In this document: positions 23,910-32,832 of the stretch, one piece after another
Layout of the letters: each line of letters opens with the position of its first letter
Numbering within the stretch: the stretch's first letter is position 1
Source: Sphingobium sp. WTD-1
GTDB lineage: Bacteria; Pseudomonadota; Alphaproteobacteria; Sphingomonadales; Sphingomonadaceae
Assembly (NCBI RefSeq): GCF_030128825.1
Contig: NZ_CP119127.1
Location: forward strand, 4,825,501-4,889,500
Direction: 5' to 3'
Length of the DNA: 64,000 nucleotides
Program-made: the position numbers and the translations under genes
Notes under the pieces: generated by a model
What the model was told of the DNA's origin: nothing
What the model saw: only the letters and a program-made list of their open reading frames with translations
The model's database searches: none

Positions 23910-25003
23910 CAGTCGTTCATCTTTCCGCGTCGTGCGACAAAATCCATGATCGCATGGGGTTCCATCAGGGCACAGGTCAGCCCCGCCCCCGCAACCGATC
24001 CCGGCATCCCCCATACCACGCTGCTTGGTTCGTCCTGGGCGACGATCCAGCCGCCCGCCGCCACGATATCCCGCGCCCCGGCCGTGCCGTCGCGGCCCAT
24101 GCCGGTCAGCACGATCCCCGCCGCACCCGCGCCATAGACATCGGCCATGGCGGCGAACATCGGATCGACACCCGGCAGATTGCCCGACGGCGTCCGTTCC
24201 GGGTCCAGCACCACGCTCACCCGGCCATGCAGCCCGCGCCGCAACAGCAGATTGGCGTCGCCCGGCGCGACATAGACGGTGTCGGGCGCCAGCTGATCGC
24301 CGGCCTCCGCCACCTTGACCCGCAGGCTGGTCATGCGCGCCAGTTGCTGCGCGAAATAGACGGTGAAACTGACCGGCAGATGCTGGGTCAGCAGGATCGG
24401 CACGCCCAGCGGCGCGGTCAGGCCGCTGAACAACTGGCTGAGCGCATGGATGCCCCCGGTCGACGCCCCGATGCCCAGGCAGGCCAGGGGCTCGACCGCT
24501 GCGCTGGGCGCATGAGCGGGCGGAACCATGGACGACCGCTGCGCCGGTGCCGTCGGCGCTTCGCCGCCGAACAGCCGGCCGAGCCGATCGATCAATGCCT
24601 GGGGAAATTGCTCGCCAAAGCTGCCGCTGCCCGGCTTGGAGAGAATATCGCTCGCGCCCAGCGCCAGTGCCTCGATCGCCGCCGCACTGCCCTCCTCGCA
24701 GCGGCCCGACAGGATCGCCACCTTGCCCTGCGGGTTCGATCGCAGGATCGCGGGCAGCGCGGCCAGGCCGCTCTGCCCCGGCAGTTCGATGTCGAGCAGC
24801 ACCAGGTCGACGCTATGTTCGGCCAGATAGCGCAGCGCATTTTCCGCGCTGTTGGTCTTGTGGACGACGGTGAAGCCGGGATCGGCGTTCAGGATGCGCT
24901 CGATCACCGTGCGCACCACCACCGAATCGTCAACCACCAGCGTGCGCACCGCAGGAGCGGTGTGGCTGTCGAGGCTGACCATGGTCGGCACGAAGGCGGT
25001 CAT
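23909..25003 (-). CDS. cheB: Chemotaxis protein-glutamate methylesterase CheB
   Basis: It removes methyl groups from chemoreceptors when phosphorylated. The 364 residues begin with a receiver domain (VVDDSVVVRTVI; phosphoacceptor Asp71 in VLLDIELPG). A linker follows, then the esterase domain with catalytic Ser in GIGASTGG, His in LTQHLPVSFT, and Asp in TGMGRDGTAGARD. All three catalytic motifs are intact. It lies 64 bases downstream of cheY. Confidence 0.95.
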   Translation of the reverse strand: MTAFVPTMVSLDSHTAPAVRTLVVDDSVVVRTVIERILNADPGFTVVHKTNSAENALRYLAEHSVDLVLLDIELPGQSGLAALPAILRSNPQGKVAILSGRCEEGSAAAIEALALGASDILSKPGSGSFGEQFPQALIDRLGRLFGGEAPTAPAQRSSMVPPAHAPSAAVEPLACLGIGASTGGIHALSQLFSGLTAPLGVPILLTQHLPVSFTVYFAQQLARMTSLRVKVAEAGDQLAPDTVYVAPGDANLLLRRGLHGRVSVVLDPERTPSGNLPGVDPMFAAMADVYGAGAAGIVLTGMGRDGTAGARDIVAAGGWIVAQDEPSSVVWGMPGSVAGAGLTCALMEPHAIMDFVARRGKMND

Positions 25004-25067
25004 TGACGGGCTTTCAGAACGAAGAGGCTGGGAAAGACGGCGATATCCTCGAAGGGAGGAACCGGGC

Positions 25068-25433
25068 CTAGATGACCCCGACGATCGCCAGCTTGCTCTC
25101 CAGCGTCTCGCGGTCGAACGGCTTCATCACATATTCGTCGGCCCCGGCCTCGACCGCCGCCTTGATATGGCCGATGCCATTTTCCGTGGTGCAAAAGATG
25201 ATCTTGGGCCGGGCCTCCATCTTGGTGGCCGACAGCGCCTGCAGAAATTCCATCCCGCTCATCACCGGCATGTTCCAGTCGAGCAGCACCACGTCGGGCA
25301 GGCTGGCCTCGCACTGGGTCAGGGCATCCTGCCCGTCCACCGCTTCGGTCACGGCCAGGTCCAGCGATTCCAATATGTGGCGTGCCACTTTGCGGATGAC
25401 CTTGGAATCATCGACGACCAGGCAGTTCTTCAT
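25068..25433 (-). CDS. cheY: Chemotaxis response regulator CheY
   Basis: The 121-residue single receiver domain has the acidic pair in VVDDSKV, phosphoacceptor Asp52 in VVLLDWNMPVMSG, the conserved threonine in IIFCTTEN, and the lysine in YVMKPF. When phosphorylated by CheA it would act on the flagellar switch or another output. No flagellar genes are in the window. Position between cheW and cheB supports the assignment. Confidence 0.93.
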   Translation of the reverse strand: MKNCLVVDDSKVIRKVARHILESLDLAVTEAVDGQDALTQCEASLPDVVLLDWNMPVMSGMEFLQALSATKMEARPKIIFCTTENGIGHIKAAVEAGADEYVMKPFDRETLESKLAIVGVI

Positions 25434-25517
25434 GAAGCGTCCCTTTGATTTTTACGTGCCGGGAGGAGAGGCGTAAACGCGAAAGGCGAGGAAATGGTAA
25501 ACGACGCGGCCAAGCGA

Positions 25518-25955
25518 TCAGGCCGCCTGTGCCTGGGCACCGGCCTCGATGAAGCCGGCCAGCGACACCAGCAGATGGGGCACGCCCTCATGCTCCACCA
25601 CGCCGCGCGCAAAGGGCATCCAGGCCGAATCCAGCTGTCCGCGCAGCGGCAGTTCGCCCTCGGGCACACGGCAGATATCCGACACGCCATCGACCATCAG
25701 GCCATAGCTATGGCCGCTGATATTGGCGATGATCGCCAGATCGCGCTGGTCGGCCGGCGTCGCGCGCCCATGAATCAGCGCGGCGACATCGATGATCGTC
25801 AGCACCCGGCTCCGCAGTGCGGAAAGACCCGCGACATGCACGCCCATGCCGGGCACCGGCGATATTTCGGTCAGCTTGACCACCGCCTCGACCTCACTGG
25901 CATCGACCGCGATGCGGGCGCCGGCCAGCGTCGCCAACAGATAGAGTTGCTCCAT
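25518..25955 (-). CDS. cheW: Chemotaxis coupling protein CheW
   Basis: The 145-residue CheW-like domain protein links chemoreceptors to CheA. Visible features are the beta-rich N-terminus (LYLLATLAGARIAVDASEVEAVV), PVPGMGVHVAGLSALRSRVLTIIDVAALI, and GLMVDGVSDICRV, the usual CheW order. It starts 11 bases after cheA, consistent with one transcript. Confidence 0.92.
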   Translation of the reverse strand: MEQLYLLATLAGARIAVDASEVEAVVKLTEISPVPGMGVHVAGLSALRSRVLTIIDVAALIHGRATPADQRDLAIIANISGHSYGLMVDGVSDICRVPEGELPLRGQLDSAWMPFARGVVEHEGVPHLLVSLAGFIEAGAQAQAA

Positions 25956-25966
25956 CGCTCTTCCCC

Positions 25967-28336
25967 TTATCCGCGCGTGCCGGACAGCGCCGCCATCAGC
26001 GCGTCCTGGTCATAGCGGTAGATGCTGGCATCCATTGGCCCGGTGGCCCGCGGCGTGGCGCGCAGATGCACCACACGGCATCCCATGATCTCGGCCACCT
26101 GGCCGACATCGCCGGCCGAATAGAGCACGATATCCTGCGCATCGACGGCATCGCCCGGCAGTCCCAGCACCACTTCATGCCCGGCCTGGCGCAGCAGCGG
26201 CGCCAATATCTCGCGGGTCCAGCCATCCTCCGCATCGGCCAGCAGGCAACGGCCCCGGCTCTGCGGAGCGATCGGCTCCTGCGGCAATGCGGCAAAAAGG
26301 GCGAAGGGGTTGATGACCTCCAGATGCTCGCCATCGACCACCGCAACACCGCTCAATACGCCGTGCATCGCCACCATGTCGGGCACCAGCGGCATCTGGA
26401 CGATGTCCAGCACCGTCGCGACCGGGTAGCAGGCTTCCAGGCTGCCATCGCGCAAGCGCAGCGCACAAACCTTGTCCTCGGCAAAGGCGTGACAGCCGTT
26501 CACCACCGGCACCAGCCGCTCGTCCAGCCGGACGAAGGCCTGGCCGCCGGACCGGCCGAACAGGCTGGCGTCGATATCCTCGACCCGCTCGATCAGCGAC
26601 AGGCGCAGCAGGCGCCGTTCGCCCGACAATTCCTCGAAACGCAGGGCCGCCACCATTTCGACGCCAGCCTCCTGCGCGGCGGCATCAGCCTGCGCGGCAT
26701 GGGCGCGATCGTCGATCAAGTTCGGCAGGCGCGCCGCATTGGCCAGGCCCGCCGCATCCAGCAGCAGCATCGGCTTGCCATTGTCGGGCAGGGTCATGCC
26801 GGCATAGACGCCGCTCGCCATCACCAGCGGCGATGCGGGACGGATCACCAGTTCCTCATGATTCTCGACCGCGGACACGCCCATGGCAAAGGGCACGCCG
26901 GTCGCCGATCGCACCACCATCACGGCGCGCGGACCGACCTGCTGCGGCTTGGCCATGCCCAGCACATCTTCCAGGTCGATCATCGAATGGCGGAGCGACC
27001 GGATCGTCGCGATCTTGGCGCCGCCGACATCGGCAATCTGCATCATCTCGTTATTGTCGTGCAGTATCTCGACCACCGCCGCGCGCGGGATCGCGAAATG
27101 CAGGCCGCCGGCGCGCACGATCAGGCCCGGAATGATGGTCAGCGTCAGCGGCACGCGCAGCGTGATGCGCAGCCCCTGCCCCGGATGATTGTCCAGCGCG
27201 ATGACGCCGCCGATCCGTTCGATATTGGCACGCACCACGTCCATGCCGACGCCACGGCCGGACACCGCCGTCACCTTGGCCGCCGTCGTCAGCCCCGGCT
27301 GGAAGATCAGGTCCAGCTTGTCCTGCTCGGTCATCCGCGCCGCCGCGTCGGGCGTCAGCCGCCCGGCGGCAATCGCCTTTTCCACCAGCCGCGCGCTGTT
27401 GATGCCGGCGCCGTCATCGCTGATCTCGATCACGATCTGGTTGCCCGACTGGCGCGCCTCCAGCCGCAACCGGCCGGCCTCCGGCTTGCCCGCCGCGCGC
27501 CGCCGCTCGGGCGTCTCGATGCCATGGTCGATGCTGTTGCGCACGATATGGGTGAGCGGGTCGACGACCATCTCCACCATTTCGCGGTCCATCTCGACAT
27601 CGCCGCCTTCCAGGCTCAGCTCGATCCGCTTGTCCAGATCGCGGCTCAGGTCGCGCACCATGCGCGGCATCGCCGCGAACAGGCGCTCGACCCGCTGCAT
27701 GCGGGTCTTGGAAATCACGTCGCGCATGTCGGCGACACAGGTGGACAGCCGCTCGAACGCGCTGTCCAGTTCGGGGTCGGCCGACCGGTCGCGCAGCTTG
27801 CGCGACAATTCGTTGCGCGCCAGCACCATGTCCGACACGCCGTTCATCAGCTGGTCGATCAGCGACAGCGGCAGGCGGATGGTGCGCAGCGCCTGGCCCT
27901 GGCGCACGGCGGCGACCGGGGCCGCCGGTTCTTCGGGCTCCGCTTCCTCGGCTGGCGCGGCCGGCGCCTCCACCTGCGTCAGCGCGCCGATCAGATATTC
28001 GTCATTCTCGTTGGGCAGCGCCGCGCCGCGGGCCACCGCCTCGGCCAGTTCGCCGATCCGGTCCATGATCGCCAGCACCGCGCTGACGGTCGCGGGATCG
28101 GGCTTGCGATGGCCGGCGCGAATCTCCGACAGCACATCCTCGGCCGCATGGCTCAATTTCTCGAAGCGCGGCAGATTGAGGAAGCCGCAGCTCCCCTTGA
28201 CCGTGTGGAAGAAGCGGAAAATGGCGTCCAGCCGCTGGCTATCGCCCGGATTGGCCTCCCAGGCGACGACTTCGCCCGCCAGGGCCTCCAGCGTTTCCTG
28301 CGTTTCGGATATGAATTCCTGAAGTAACTCGTCCAT
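25967..28336 (-). CDS. cheA: Chemotaxis histidine kinase CheA with extra C-terminal domains
   Basis: The 789-residue kinase autophosphorylates and passes phosphate to CheY and CheB. An N-terminal Hpt domain carries His44 in FRFFHTVKGSCGFL. Dimerisation and kinase domains follow, with the N box HIVRNSIDHGIE, ISDDGAGI, and GRGVGMDVV, and then a CheW-like domain near residues 390-510. Beyond this are a further CheW-like region (about 550-685) and a last 95-residue segment, RCLLADAEDGWTREILAPLLRQAGHEVVLG and onward. That segment has receiver-like spacing but no obvious phosphoacceptor Asp in the expected strand (QDIVLYSAGDV). It lacks a separate CheY-binding P2 domain. The ATG at 28336 is preferred over a GTG at 28342 by spacing to AAAGG. 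Confidence 0.93.
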   Translation of the reverse strand: MDELLQEFISETQETLEALAGEVVAWEANPGDSQRLDAIFRFFHTVKGSCGFLNLPRFEKLSHAAEDVLSEIRAGHRKPDPATVSAVLAIMDRIGELAEAVARGAALPNENDEYLIGALTQVEAPAAPAEEAEPEEPAAPVAAVRQGQALRTIRLPLSLIDQLMNGVSDMVLARNELSRKLRDRSADPELDSAFERLSTCVADMRDVISKTRMQRVERLFAAMPRMVRDLSRDLDKRIELSLEGGDVEMDREMVEMVVDPLTHIVRNSIDHGIETPERRRAAGKPEAGRLRLEARQSGNQIVIEISDDGAGINSARLVEKAIAAGRLTPDAAARMTEQDKLDLIFQPGLTTAAKVTAVSGRGVGMDVVRANIERIGGVIALDNHPGQGLRITLRVPLTLTIIPGLIVRAGGLHFAIPRAAVVEILHDNNEMMQIADVGGAKIATIRSLRHSMIDLEDVLGMAKPQQVGPRAVMVVRSATGVPFAMGVSAVENHEELVIRPASPLVMASGVYAGMTLPDNGKPMLLLDAAGLANAARLPNLIDDRAHAAQADAAAQEAGVEMVAALRFEELSGERRLLRLSLIERVEDIDASLFGRSGGQAFVRLDERLVPVVNGCHAFAEDKVCALRLRDGSLEACYPVATVLDIVQMPLVPDMVAMHGVLSGVAVVDGEHLEVINPFALFAALPQEPIAPQSRGRCLLADAEDGWTREILAPLLRQAGHEVVLGLPGDAVDAQDIVLYSAGDVGQVAEIMGCRVVHLRATPRATGPMDASIYRYDQDALMAALSGTRG

Positions 28337-28411
28337 TCCCACGACCTTTGGATGCGCGCGAGGGCACCATGGCCGGCCGTGGTTAAGGGGCCGTTAAAGG
28401 CGAGAGCCGGC

Positions 28412-28448
28412 AAAGAAAAAGGGCGCCGCAAGCGCGACGCCCCCTTTG
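28412..28448 (-). terminator. Rho-independent terminator downstream of the small lipoprotein gene
   Basis: On the minus strand AAAGGG...GCG pairs with CGCCCTTT around a GC-rich loop and is followed by a T-rich tract (TTCTTTG). It lies between the lipoprotein stop codon and the che operon start, so it insulates the two. Confidence 0.75.
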
Positions 28449-28472
28449 GCACGATATCGATGCCGCAGCGGA

Positions 28473-28745
28473 TCAGTGCTGCTTCTTCTCCACCGCGTCG
28501 GCGGCAGCCTCGCCCGCCTCGCGGGTGGCGTCGGCCTTGTTCTCCAGCGCGTCGGCCGCATTTTCGGCTGCGTTTTCGGCGTTGCCCGACAGGTTGTCGG
28601 CCATCGCTTCCATGTTCGCGGCCTGGTTGTCGAGAGCGTCCGCCTGATTCTCGTAGGCATTCTCGACCTTGTTTTCCTGCTTGGAATCGCACGCGGCGAG
28701 CGAGACCATGCTGGCAAGGCCAAGGATTGCGACGAAGCTTTTCAC
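28473..28745 (-). CDS. Small Ala/Asn-rich predicted lipoprotein
   Basis: The 90-residue protein begins with a signal peptide ending in a lipobox (MVSLAAC, cysteine near residue 19). The mature part is a single amphipathic helix rich in Ala, Asn, Glu and Asp with recurring AEN and ADA units (ENAAENAADALENKADA). This resembles small alanine-zipper or entericidin-like surface lipoproteins. Such proteins often sit in the outer membrane as helical bundles. No function can be assigned. A clear terminator follows. Confidence 0.72.
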   Translation of the reverse strand: MKSFVAILGLASMVSLAACDSKQENKVENAYENQADALDNQAANMEAMADNLSGNAENAAENAADALENKADATREAGEAAADAVEKKQH

Positions 28746-28888
28746 AGCGTTTTCTCCTGTTGCGCCCCCTCAGGGCAGACATGTTCGACACGAGGTTCGG
28801 GACGATCCATGCCATCCCGAACCCTGACGCCGATCAACCGGCCGCGCGCCCAATGGTTCCCATCAGGGCCTCGGTTCGTCGCAATCGC

Positions 28889-29323
28889 TTATTTTTTCAG
28901 CGAGTCGCGAATCTCGCGCAGCAGCACGATATCCTCGGGCGTGACGGCCGGCGCCGGCGCTTCCTCGGGCTTGGCCAGAACCTTGTTCACCAGCTTCACC
29001 AGCAGGAAGATGATGAAGGCCAGGATGATGAAATTGACCAGCACGGTGAGGAACTGACCCCAGCCGAACATGGCGACACCGGCCGCCTTCAGGTCGGCAT
29101 AGCTGTTGGGATTACCCTTGAACCCCTCGGGCAAGTCGCCCAGGCGTAGGAAGTAGCCCGAAAAGTCAGCGCCACCGAAAAGATAGCCGACCACCGGCAT
29201 GATCAGGTCATCGGTCAGCGACTTGGTGATGGTGGCGAACGCGCCACCGATGATGACACCAACCGCCAGGTCCATGACATTGCCGCGATTGATGAACGTC
29301 TTGAATTCCGAAATCAGCCCCAT
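28889..29323 (-). CDS. mscL: Large-conductance mechanosensitive channel MscL
   Basis: The 144-residue homopentameric channel opens under extreme membrane tension to release solutes during hypo-osmotic shock. The N-terminal helix and TM1 are diagnostic: [45 protein letters not shown]2 is [25 protein letters not shown], and the C-terminal cytoplasmic helix is [15 protein letters not shown]. The ATG at 29323 was chosen because it matches the family N-terminus and AAGAGG lies 6 bases upstream. Confidence 0.96.
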   Translation of the reverse strand: MGLISEFKTFINRGNVMDLAVGVIIGGAFATITKSLTDDLIMPVVGYLFGGADFSGYFLRLGDLPEGFKGNPNSYADLKAAGVAMFGWGQFLTVLVNFIILAFIIFLLVKLVNKVLAKPEEAPAPAVTPEDIVLLREIRDSLKK

Positions 29324-29424
29324 GATGAACCTCTTGTCTCGCCTTCGATAAACTCTGCATGGCCCGTTGCACGGCATCCGACAACGCCCTATTTCCGTCA
29401 GCGAAACAGAGCCGAGGATGTTCC

Positions 29425-30027
29425 ATGCTTTTCCCGCGTCGCCTCTCCCGCCTTTTGCTGCCGGTCATGGGCGCACTTGCGCTGTCCGCCTGCGGCATCA
29501 ACAGCGTCCCCACTGCCGAGGAAAATGCCAAGGCCAAATGGGCTGACGTCCAGGCGCAATATCAGCGCCGCGCCAACCTCACCGGCAATCTCGTCGCCAC
29601 GGTCAAGGCCGCCGGCAAGCAGGAACAGGCGACGCTGACCGCCGTGACCGAAGCCCGCGCCAAGGCGACCTCGATCCAGATCAACGCTGCCGACCTGTCC
29701 GATCCGGCCAAGGTCGCGCAATATCAGGCCGCCCAGGCACAGCTGAGCCAGGGCCTTGGCCGCCTGCTCGCCTCGGTCGAGGCCTATCCCGACCTCAAGA
29801 CCAACGAGAATTTCCTCCAGCTCCAGTCGCAGCTGGAAGGCACGGAAAACCGCATCGCCGTCTCGATCCGCGACTATAATGAAGCGGTGCAGGCCTATAA
29901 TACCCGCATCCGCACCTTCCCCGACGCGATCGGCGCCAAGCTGATCCATGGCGCAAAGCCGATGGCTCCGTTCCAGGCAGTCACGCCCGGCGCGGAAGAA
30001 GCGCCCAAGGTCGACTTCGGCAACTGA
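29425..30027 (+). CDS. LemA family lipoprotein
   Basis: The 200-residue protein has an N-terminal signal segment and lipobox (ALSAC, near residue 23), followed by the LemA helical domain: [46 protein letters not shown], then [58 protein letters not shown]. LemA proteins commonly neighbour TPM-domain proteins, as here, and are thought to act together at the envelope. GAGG precedes the ATG at 29425. It heads a four-gene operon with two TPM genes and a NUDIX gene. Confidence 0.9.
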   Translation: MLFPRRLSRLLLPVMGALALSACGINSVPTAEENAKAKWADVQAQYQRRANLTGNLVATVKAAGKQEQATLTAVTEARAKATSIQINAADLSDPAKVAQYQAAQAQLSQGLGRLLASVEAYPDLKTNENFLQLQSQLEGTENRIAVSIRDYNEAVQAYNTRIRTFPDAIGAKLIHGAKPMAPFQAVTPGAEEAPKVDFGN

Positions 30028-30037
30028 GCCGATAACG

Positions 30038-30838
30038 ATGCTCAGGCGCCTGCTGCTGGTCCTTGCGCTGCTGGTCTTCATACCGGCGGCGCAGGCACAG
30101 ACCTTTCCCAAGCTGACCGGTCAGGTGGTCGATGCCGCCAACCTGCTCTCGCCGCAGCAGGAACAGGCGCTGACCGCCAAGCTGGCCGCGCTCGACAAGC
30201 AGAGCGGCCGGCAGGTGGTGGTCGCCACCGTGCCCGACCTCCAGGGCTATGAGATTGGCGACTATGCCTATCAGCTCGGCCGCAGCTGGGGTATCGGCAG
30301 CAAGGAAAAGGACGACGGCACGATCCTGCTGGTCGCCCCGAACGAGCGCAAGGTGTGGATCGCCACCGGCTATGGTGTCGAGGGTATCGTCACCGACGCG
30401 CTCGCCTCGCGCATCTATCGCACCGCCATCATCCCGCGCTTCAAGGCGGGCGACTTTCCCGGTGGCATCGATGCGGGCGTCAACGAACTCGCCACCCTGC
30501 TGACCCTGCCGCCCGAGGAGGCGAAGGCGCGCGCCGCCGCAGCCGAGGCGGAGCAGCGCAAGGGTGACAGCGGCGGCGGCGCCGTCATGCTGGTCTTCTG
30601 GGTCATCGTGATCGTCATCGTCGGCATCTCGATGTTCGCCAGCCGCGGCGGCCGCGGTCGCCGCTATCGCGGCGGTGCCGGCCCGGTCATCATCTGGGGC
30701 CCGTCCGACAGCGGATGGGGCAGCGGCGGCGGTTCCGGTTGGGGCAGTGGCGGCGGTGGCTGGGGCGGCGGCGATGGCGGCGGCTTTTCCGGCGGTGGCG
30801 GCAGCTTCGGCGGCGGCGGTGCGGGAGGCAGCTGGTGA
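30038..30838 (+). CDS. TPM-domain protein (YgcG family) with Gly-rich tail
   Basis: The protein has 266 residues: a signal peptide (LLLVLALLVFIPAAQA), then a TPM (TLP18.3/Psb32/MOLO-1) domain over about residues 25-165 (LTGQVVDAANLLSPQQEQALTAKL ... GRQVVVATVPDLQGYEIGDYAYQLGRSWGIG ... GYGVEGIVTDALASRI). A transmembrane segment (VMLVFWVIVIVIVGISMF) follows, and then a basic and glycine/serine/tryptophan-rich low-complexity tail. This architecture is standard for YgcG proteins encoded beside lemA. The ATG at 30038 lies 10 bases after the lemA stop. Confidence 0.9.
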   Translation: MLRRLLLVLALLVFIPAAQAQTFPKLTGQVVDAANLLSPQQEQALTAKLAALDKQSGRQVVVATVPDLQGYEIGDYAYQLGRSWGIGSKEKDDGTILLVAPNERKVWIATGYGVEGIVTDALASRIYRTAIIPRFKAGDFPGGIDAGVNELATLLTLPPEEAKARAAAAEAEQRKGDSGGGAVMLVFWVIVIVIVGISMFASRGGRGRRYRGGAGPVIIWGPSDSGWGSGGGSGWGSGGGGWGGGDGGGFSGGGGSFGGGGAGGSW

Positions 30839-31515
30839 AGCCGGTACAGTTCAGCGAACGCGATCATGACCTTGTCTCGGCCGCCGTGATGGAGGCCGAA
30901 CAGAAGACATCGGGCGAGATCGTGCCGATCGTCGCCCGCCGGGCCGACGCCTATCATGATGTCGGCCTGCACTGGGCGATCGGCACCGTGTTCGTCGTCC
31001 TCGCCTTCTTCGCCTTCTTCCCGGACTATCTGCGCGACCTGGCCGGCCGGCTGCTGGGCGATTGGGACCATCAGGTCGCCGACTGGAAGATGCTGACCCT
31101 ATTGCTCGGCGACCTGATCCTCGACTTTCTGGTGGTGCGCTATCTGCTGGCGATCATGCCGCTGCGCATGGCGCTCACCCCGCGCGCGACCAAGGCCCGC
31201 CGGGTCCGCCGCCGCGCCATATTGCTGTTCCGCGCCGCTGCCGAGGCCCGCACCGCCGGCCGCACCGGCGTCCTCATCTATCTCTCGCTCGACGAGCATC
31301 GCGCCGAAATCGTCGCCGACAAGGCGATCAATGATCGCGTCACCCCCGAAGCCTGGGGCGAGGCGATGGCGCTGCTGATCGATGCGGTGCGCGACGATCG
31401 GCCGGGCGAAGGCCTTGCCCTCGCCATCGGCCGGGTCGGCGCGATCCTGGCGCCGCATTTCCCCCGCGCCGCCGACGACATCAACGAACTGCCGGACAGA
31501 CTGATCGAATTATGA
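30835..31515 (+). CDS. TPM-domain membrane protein, second copy without signal peptide
   Basis: This is a 226-residue protein with a GTG start overlapping the previous stop (GTGA) and GGGAGG just upstream. It begins directly with a TPM-like domain (FSERDHDLVSAAVMEAEQKTSGEIVPIVARRADAYHD), contains hydrophobic segments near residues 45-65 and 85-105, and resumes the TPM fold with RTGVLIYLSLDEHRAEIVADKAINDRV. The split of a TPM-like domain by membrane segments is characteristic of the second TPM protein found in lemA operons. Function at the envelope is unknown. Confidence 0.82.
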   Translation: MKPVQFSERDHDLVSAAVMEAEQKTSGEIVPIVARRADAYHDVGLHWAIGTVFVVLAFFAFFPDYLRDLAGRLLGDWDHQVADWKMLTLLLGDLILDFLVVRYLLAIMPLRMALTPRATKARRVRRRAILLFRAAAEARTAGRTGVLIYLSLDEHRAEIVADKAINDRVTPEAWGEAMALLIDAVRDDRPGEGLALAIGRVGAILAPHFPRAADDINELPDRLIEL

Positions 31516-32054
31516 GCGACAATGACTGGAACGCGCCCGAGGAAGTCATGTGGACCGGGCGCTTCATCACTGCCAAAAAGCGCGGCAAATGGGAATATGT
31601 CGGCCGCGCCCGCGGCATCCGCGCCGCCGTCATCCTGGCGATCGACGAGGATGCGGACGGCCGCCATGTCCTGCTGGTCGATCAATATCGCGTGCCGCTC
31701 GGCAAGCGCTGCATCGAACTGCCCGCCGGCCTGGTCGGCGATCATGACGCCGGCGAGGACGCCAGCCTCGCCGCCAGCCGCGAATTGGAGGAGGAGACCG
31801 GCTATCTCCCCGGTCGCCTCGAATCGCTCGGCGAATTTTTCAGCTCGCCCGGCATGGTCTCGGAAAGCTTCACCCTGTTCCGCGCCCATGATCTGGTAAA
31901 GACCGGTGAAGGCGGCGGCGTCGACAGCGAGGATATCCGCGTCCACCGCGTCCCCCTCGCCGCCCTGCCGGACCAGATCGCCACCTGGCGCGAACAGGGC
32001 TTTGCCATGGACGTGAAGCTGCTCCTGCTCCTCGGCGCAGGGTTCATCGCCTGA
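31512..32054 (+). CDS. NUDIX hydrolase, ADP-ribose pyrophosphatase type
   Basis: The 180-residue cytosolic enzyme carries a complete Nudix box starting at GDHDAGED and continuing to RELEEETGY, with the catalytic glutamates in place. The preceding LLVDQYRVPLGKRCIELPAGLVGD and following FSSPGMVSESFTLF are typical of ADP-ribose or nucleotide-sugar pyrophosphatases. Four-base overlap with the upstream TPM gene indicates translational coupling. The exact substrate is not evident. Confidence 0.87.
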   Translation: MSDNDWNAPEEVMWTGRFITAKKRGKWEYVGRARGIRAAVILAIDEDADGRHVLLVDQYRVPLGKRCIELPAGLVGDHDAGEDASLAASRELEEETGYLPGRLESLGEFFSSPGMVSESFTLFRAHDLVKTGEGGGVDSEDIRVHRVPLAALPDQIATWREQGFAMDVKLLLLLGAGFIA

Positions 32055-32070
32055 ATGCAAACATACCTCG

Positions 32071-32091
32071 CCCCTCCCTTCCAGGGAGGGG
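32071..32091 (+). terminator. Hairpin downstream of the NUDIX gene, part of a repeat
   Basis: CCCCTCCCT pairs with AGGGAGGGG around a 3-nt loop, 16 bases after the NUDIX stop. It is followed by GTTGGGATGGGTAGCGAGCG, a sequence style common in dispersed sphingomonad repeats rather than a T-tract, so termination is possible but unproven. Confidence 0.45.
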
Positions 32092-32156
32092 TTGGGATGG
32101 GTAGCGAGCGCAGCGGGGTTCATGGCCTAGGCGCTACGGGCCGCTGCATATTTATT

Positions 32157-32257
32157 CCGTTCGCCCTGAGCGAAGTCGAAGGGCATGACTGAGCGAAGGC
32201 GAAGTCATCGCCTCGCGCCGCTCGGCCGAAGGCTTCGACTTCGCTCAGCCCGAACGG
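32157..32257. repeat. Dispersed palindromic repeat, copy 3 (GAAGTC variant)
   Basis: CCGTTCGCCCTGAGCGAAGT is mirrored by ACTTCGCTCAGCCCGAACGG at the right end. Both arms match copy 2 at 2502-2605 while the centre differs. It lies between the NUDIX gene and the 3' end of the DUF6456-like gene. Confidence 0.8.
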
Positions 32258-32273
32258 TTCATTTAGCCCCCCC

Positions 32274-32732
32274 TCACCCTACCCGATACCAGTCCGCCAC
32301 CCGGTCGAGCGCCAGTCCCAGCACCAGCTTGCCCGCGCGACTGGGCCAGCCCAGCGCCCGCTCCGCCGGTCCCAGCCCTTCGCCCGCGCACACCACCCGC
32401 CACAATATGTCCGCCAGTCCCGGCCCCGCCGCCCGCACCGCGCCGTCGAACCGCTCGCGGGCCGAAAGTTGCGCAGCGCTCGGATCGGGCCTCGCCGCTG
32501 CGCCGCCCCGTCGCCGCTCCGCCGGTGCCCCGTCCCAGCGCATCGTCACCCGCGCGCCCAGTCCCGCCTGCTCCCAGTCGCGCCGCAGCCGCTCCCCCGC
32601 CGCAAGCTGCCGGTCGCTCACATGGCCGCGCGCATGCAGCCAGGCGAGCGGCGATTCCCCCAGATGCAGCTTCACCGACTGCATCTTACCGGCAGGGTCT
32701 TCGATCATCTGTTCGACAAACTGGGCGGCCAT
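32274..32732 (-). CDS. DUF6456-like hypothetical protein
   Basis: The protein has 152 residues. The central part, ESPLAWLHARGHVSDRQLAAGERLRRDWEQAGLGARVTMRWD, matches my recollection of DUF6456 domain proteins of sphingomonads, followed by LSARERFDGAVRAAGPGLADILWRVVCAGEGLGPAERALGWPSRAGKLVLGLALDRVADWY. The second half resembles a helix-turn-helix type helical domain. The ATG at 32732 has AGGAG 8 bases upstream. It is divergent from an HTH regulator 100 bases away, and the two may share regulation. Confidence 0.7.
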   Translation of the reverse strand: MAAQFVEQMIEDPAGKMQSVKLHLGESPLAWLHARGHVSDRQLAAGERLRRDWEQAGLGARVTMRWDGAPAERRRGGAAARPDPSAAQLSARERFDGAVRAAGPGLADILWRVVCAGEGLGPAERALGWPSRAGKLVLGLALDRVADWYRVG

Positions 32733-32832
32733 GGCGGCATCTCCTGACAGGGTGGGAAAGGCCAGGGGCTTGCCACGGCGGATAATCTGTAGGAAAGAGA
32801 AAACCAAATAGGTTATCAACCCGAGGACAGCC

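Noticed and set aside
26066..28327. A 753-codon open frame antisense to cheA
   Set aside because: It is a GC-driven shadow: histidine- and arginine-rich translation, no motif, and the opposite strand is an unambiguous CheA.
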